Below, piece by piece: positions 60,301 through 64,000 of a DNA stretch of 64,000 bases. The position numbers were made by a program, and so were the translations under genes. The stretch's first letter is position 1. Each line of letters begins with the position of its first letter. The notes under the pieces were generated by a model, which saw nothing but the letters and a program-made list of their open reading frames with translations, was not told the origin of the DNA and ran no database searches. Source of the DNA: Rotaria sordida (lineage: Eukaryota > Rotifera > Eurotatoria > Philodinida > Philodinidae); NCBI GenBank assembly GCA_905250125.1, contig CAJNOL010000126.1, forward strand, positions 62,001 through 126,000. The letters run 5' to 3'.

Positions 60301-63167
60301 TACATCAGTTTGAACAAAGTTTTAGTTAATTATCAATTCTATTCTCGAATAAAATGATTGATTATTTTTTAATTTAATTATTGATCTTTTAGGTATTTAA
60401 TTAGTGCTTTTTTTACCAAAGCAAATTTAGCAACATTATGTGGCATTTTAATTTATTTTATTTCTTATCTACCTTTTATTCTTGTTATGTTTCTCGAAGC
60501 TAAAATGCAATTAATTCATAAAATATTAATTGTAAGTTCATTAAAATAATTTTTCTTGTTTTTTTTTTATTTATTTATTTTCAAATATTCTTCTCAAATT
60601 CATCATATAGAATTTATCAAGTGCAACAGCATTTGGTTATGCATCAATATATTTAACACGTTTAGAATATCAAGGTGAAGGTATTCAATGGAATACAGTT
60701 TTTAAAAATATATTTCCTAATGATCAAATGAATTTCGGTATTGCTTGTATAATGATGTTAGTAGATGCAATTATTTATTGTCTTATTGGTAATTATATTC
60801 GTTCAGTATTACCGGGTAAAAATGCTCTTAGAAAACCATTTTGGTATCCATGTTTACCATCAACATGGTGTTTTTGTAAGAAATCAAATCGTCATGATGG
60901 ATTAAATTCAACATTTCGTAGTCAACGTGAACATGAACCAAATCCATTTACTGCTCGAATGAAACGTAAGAAAAGACGACTTTAAACATGATCTAAAAGG
61001 AGTGTTGAAATATAAGGAAGAATATCCCTACCTTGCAGTATGAGATGCTGTCTAGCAGCAGCCTGATATCTTCGCTATAACTATAATACTAGCTATAGTT
61101 CGAGACAGAAGATCAGCCTAACGCAGAGTTTTTGTGCTCCCCATACACACTAACTAACCATCCGAGTAAGTTAATATTACAATACAGCCAGTATACTATC
61201 GGACAGGTGATCCGAGACAAACGTGCAGGGTCATTGCATACCTCGTGGTACTGAGAATTGAACCTAGTACCTAGTAGCTACATGCCGAATAATGCAGCCA
61301 CTCAGCTATGGCAGCCCATAAGAGTAGAATTTTGGATCTTCCTCATAGACAGTGGCGTAACCGGGAGACCATGGGTGATAGGACAGTGCCCTACAATCTT
61401 GTGGGTATTCAACCTCCGAAGAATAATACTGAAAGTTGTTCTTTTATTTTTCATTTGTAGAAATCGATCCAAATAATGAACAAGAACCGACAAATTTACA
61501 AGTTGGTATATCATTTGAAAATTTATCAAAACAATTTGGAGAAAATAAAAAGGCTGTTGAAAATTTATCATTAAAACTTTATGAAAATCAAATAACAGCT
61601 TTACTTGGACATAATGGTGCTGGAAAAGTAATACATATGTTCTTTTTTTTTCTTGAAATAAAATAAACGAATAATCTTGTTTTTTTTTTTCATTTATTTT
61701 TAGACAACAACAATTAGTGTTTTAACTGGAATTTATCCTCCAACAAATGGTTCAGCAAGTATTTATGGACAAGATATAACAACAGACTATGATCAAATAA
61801 GAAAAAATGTTGGTTTATGTCCACAAGAAGATATTCTATTTGATTTTATGACTGTTCGAGAACATCTACAATTTTATGGTCGTTTAAAAGGAAATATGAG
61901 TTCAAAAGAATTAGATAGAGATATAAATGAGTATGTTTAATTACATCAAAAAAATAAATATATTTTTTTATTTTCTTATTTAGACTTTTAAGTAGTATGG
62001 GTTTATGGATATTTCAACATGAACCTGTTTCATCATTATCTGGTGGTGTAAGACGACGTGTTGCTGTTAGTATTGCATTTGTAGCTGGTTCACGAACAGT
62101 TATTCTTGATGAACCAACATCAGGTGTTGATCCATGTGCAAGAAGAAGTATTTGGGAAGTTATATTTAAACATAGAACTGGTAGAACGATATTATTAACA
62201 ACACATTATTTAGATGAAGCTGATACTTTAAGTGATCGAATTGCTATTATTCATCAAGGTTAGTTTTTATTTTGTTAGATGATTAAATCTAAATAAAGGA
62301 AGGTCGAATAATATTTTTGAATATATTTGATAAAAAAAAACTGAATGAAACAGAAGTCTTCTTCATATATAGATCTGTTTTTTGCAATTGTAGTCTATGT
62401 AAGAAAGTGCAACTTCAGTTTACTGACCACTGAGTCAGTGTAGATAGTGCACACTGAAGTGTTGAAAGATACTACTACAAAAAAAGGGGCATATTTGATA
62501 GAGTTATTGTCTCAATGTTGCAGCGAAACTATCTTTTTTTTTCATTATTTAGGTCGATTATTATGTAGTGGTTCATCAATGTTCTTAAAAAAACGTTTTG
62601 GTAAAGGTTATAGTTTAACAGTTGATTTAAAACTTCGAGTACAAAATAAAATAAAAATTGTTGGTAAGTAAAACACAACCATATATATATATACATATAA
62701 ATTCTCTTATTATTATCTAATATTTTATTTTGTACAGAAAGTAAACAATTCAAAGATTTTAATACATTTATATTACAAGAAATGCCTGATGCAACATTAC
62801 GTGAACATATTGGTACTGAAGTAACATATTCATTTAAACATGAACAACGACATAAATTTGCACGATTATTTAAACAAATTGAAATTAATAAAGAACGATT
62901 AGCTGTAGGAAATTATGGTTTATCAGATACAACACTTGAAGAGGTTTGCTTTTTATTTATTTTTTTAATAAAGAATTTATTAAATAATGAATAAATGTTT
63001 TTTTTTAAAGGTTTTTCTATGGGTAACAGAATTAGCTGATCAAGGAAAAATGGATGATTTAAGTGAAAATTCGACTGTACCAAAAATTGTCGTTGAACAA
63101 GCACCTATTTCATCATCTCATAGTGATGATAGCGGTCTCGGTGGTGAATCGAATGCAACAATGGATG
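48346..63167 (+). CDS. ABCA-type lipid transporter with giant first ectodomain (first half; continues past the window)
   Basis: ABCA proteins move lipids across membranes. Thirty-five exons from the ATG at 48346 to 63167 read in one frame for about 2,173 residues, and the last exon ends in a splice donor (GTAAGT), so the second half lies outside. The N-terminus ([20 protein letters not shown], then a hydrophobic helix [19 protein letters not shown]) is typical of ABCA1-like proteins. Residues of about 45-1540 form the first extracellular domain, followed by six membrane spans. NBD1 then has Walker [13 protein letters not shown] (split by intron 30), Q-loop [12 protein letters not shown], signature LSGGV, Walker [13 protein letters not shown] and H-loop TTHYLDEAD. 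The ectodomain is far longer than in ABCA1 and recalls ABCA12/13. Main exons: 48842-49307, 53678-54004, 54076-54480, 58603-58867, 58945-59251, 60611-60965, 61704-61930, 61984-62258. Confidence 0.93.
49765..50580. repeat. Palindromic element in ABCA intron 5
   Basis: Arms about 110 nt: left TTACGGTATTTTTTAGATCA, AAGCAATGGTTTTTCT, AAATTTTGCACAGAGATAAA; right arm is the reverse complement (ACGATATTTTTTAAATCAAA and so on) at 50440-50555. The adjacent right flank resembles that of the paxillin intron 3 element. Confidence 0.6.
52142..53677 (+). other. ABCA intron 11, long and repeat-derived
   Basis: 1.5 kb, non-coding. A short inverted repeat at 53268-53418 (AATGAACGTATCTTTCTC against its reverse complement) is visible; a larger palindrome could not be confirmed by eye. 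Confidence 0.55.
55455..55628. repeat. Palindromic repeat cut by an assembly gap (ABCA intron 13)
   Basis: Left arm GAGTGCTCACCGCATTTTCT, ACAACCTTCCCTTAAAAACG; the reverse complement lies at 55560-55625 (ACATTTTCTACGACCTCGCT). The outer right end runs into ten N, as expected where a hairpin breaks assembly. Confidence 0.65.
55629..55638. other. Assembly gap (10 N)
   Basis: Ten N inside ABCA intron 13, directly adjoining a palindromic repeat. The next exon (55674) follows after a T-rich tract and keeps the reading frame, so no exon need be missing. Confidence 0.95.
57915..58135. repeat. Repeat related to the 29.4-kb palindrome (single arm, ABCA intron 20)
   Basis: Matches the left arm and flank of the 29395 element: TACATAGTGTTCTAATAAAA, GCTAAACTATCGAATTTTTT, TCTAGAGGTC, TTTGAAACTTTGTG and GAGAACTCAAC. 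It continues into GAAAAATTCAGAAGTTTTGA, which is the right arm of the 29-kb copy in reverse complement. A CCT7-intron-like repeat (58167-58235) follows directly. Confidence 0.75.
61033..61317 (-). repeat. tRNA-derived SINE-like repeat, copy 2 (ABCA intron 29)
   Basis: Read on the minus strand from 61317 it begins GGGCTGCCATAGCTGAGTGG, with box A TAGCTGAGTGG (61308-61298) and box B GGTTCAATTCT (61264-61254) about 34 nt further on, the layout of an internal Pol III promoter. The body is shared with 41348-41651. Confidence 0.8.
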
Positions 63168-64000
63168 GTAAGTTATATTTATTAGTTATTGAAAAAAGTA
63201 TTACAGGATGGATGAATATAAATTTATTTCATCTGAATTTAATCAACGTCTGTATTTAGATTATTGAAAATAAAAGAATACGAATGCTTATCAAATAATT
63301 ATTTTGAATAATATTAAATTCATTGATTTTAATCAGCAGCTATCGCTGAATATATCAAAATTTTCTAGAGATATTTATGATAGCCTGATTTTTGATAGGT
63401 TACCTTAAAAAAGAATTTCGAAAGTTCAATTACAGCATACAGTAAAACCTCTCTCTAATGTAGGTAACATCAGGGTTAATCAAAAGTGTTCACTTTATTG
63501 AGATATACATCAGAGATTTCAATAGATTGGACTGAAGAAATCCAACTCATAAGTTATCGATCTTTTACTCGGGCAAGATTTTCTATTCAAAAAAAAATTC
63601 GGTCTAGTCCATGAAGATGTCTAATGGTCATTATCGGAAGGTTTTTTTAGTTACAATCGCTTGTTAGCTGAACAAGATGATCTTTTTCTTTTTTTCAACA
63701 ATTTATTAGTTCAACTATTTTTCATCAGAGTTAAATCAGCACATGTTGATATGTTTTAATATTACTAATTATTAAGCACAAAAAAGACAAGATATTAAAT
63801 CAAGCACATGTTACTGTTGTCTAATTTTGTTAAAATATCTACAACATATCTATCTACTTTTTCTGTATGTCCCATGATTGTTTATCATAGATAATATAAT
63901 TTTTATCTCGTACTATGTAAGAAATGTCCTTGGTGGTGCCATCGCAACGGCAGCTTCTTTTTTTAGGAAGATTGTAAACTTGCATGGAATAATTTAGCGT
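63168..64000 (+). other. Intron or downstream part of the ABCA gene, no further exon recognised
   Basis: After the donor at 63167 no convincing ABCA exon is found to the window end. A pogo-like MITE (63440-63652) lies here. Confidence 0.5.
63440..63652. mobile_element. Short pogo/Tigger-like MITE
   Basis: Starts CAGTAAAACCTCTCTCTAAT and continues GTGTTCACTTTATTGAGATA, resembling pogo/Tigger terminal repeats. The right end, reverse-complemented (AAAACCTTCCGATAATG), partly matches the left terminus. About 210 bp, with no transposase. Confidence 0.5.

Noticed and set aside
63925-64000. Possible last ABCA exon after TTTTTTTAG
   Set aside because: In the required phase it meets a stop within four codons, so it is not a continuation of the frame.

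Overview
The window is eukaryotic nuclear DNA from a small, intron-rich, strongly AT-rich animal genome. Most introns are 45-80 nt, bounded by GT...AG, and coding exons are clear islands of codon bias. The animal genes (paxillin, nephrocystin-1, cullin-4, MNT-type bHLH-zip, MRPL44, rabenosyn, an ABCA transporter), together with two intron-bearing amino-acid biosynthesis genes that animals normally lack (ilvD-type dihydroxy-acid dehydratase and metX-type homoserine O-acetyltransferase), fit a rotifer-like, possibly bdelloid, genome. That placement is inference; no marker in the window proves it. Two runs of 10 N (23160-23169, 55629-55638) show that this is a scaffold with small gaps.

Layout: 1-1337, 3' truncated ilvD gene (-). 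1905, tRNA-Gly(GCC). 2270-5352, MNT-like repressor (-). 5353-7792, gene-free. 7793-8754, unrecognised 302-aa protein (-). 9058-11759, CCT7 chaperonin subunit (-). 11903-16872, paxillin (-), divergent from rabenosyn-5 (17169-20650, +) across about 300 bp. 20.8-26.3 kb, a tRNA-Gly cluster made of repeated tRNA-plus-flank units, with foldback repeats, one N gap and a small putative gene. 26705-28665, metX (-). 30227-33847, MRPL44 (-). 34028-40209, cullin-4 (-), divergent from a conserved 188-aa protein (40477-41108, +). 43151-46204, nephrocystin-1 (-). 48346 to beyond the window end, a large ABCA transporter (+) with an exceptionally long first extracellular domain.

The genes are mostly unrelated housekeeping and cell-biology genes: mitoribosome, chaperonin, ubiquitin ligase, adhesion, endosome, cilium and lipid transport. 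There is no operon. The common theme is structural. Normal introns are tiny, and most of the large introns contain an imperfect palindromic (foldback or MITE-like) element or another repeat. At least three repeat families occur twice in the window: a foldback pair at 31.3 and 37.0 kb, a family at 29.4 and 57.9 kb, and a tRNA-derived SINE-like repeat at 41.3 and 61.0 kb. The most notable points are the two probable horizontally acquired amino-acid genes, the tRNA-Gly(GCC) copies that all carry C at T-loop position 55, a FYVE finger with Cys replaced by Asp, and the 1.5-kb-codon ectodomain of the ABCA protein.
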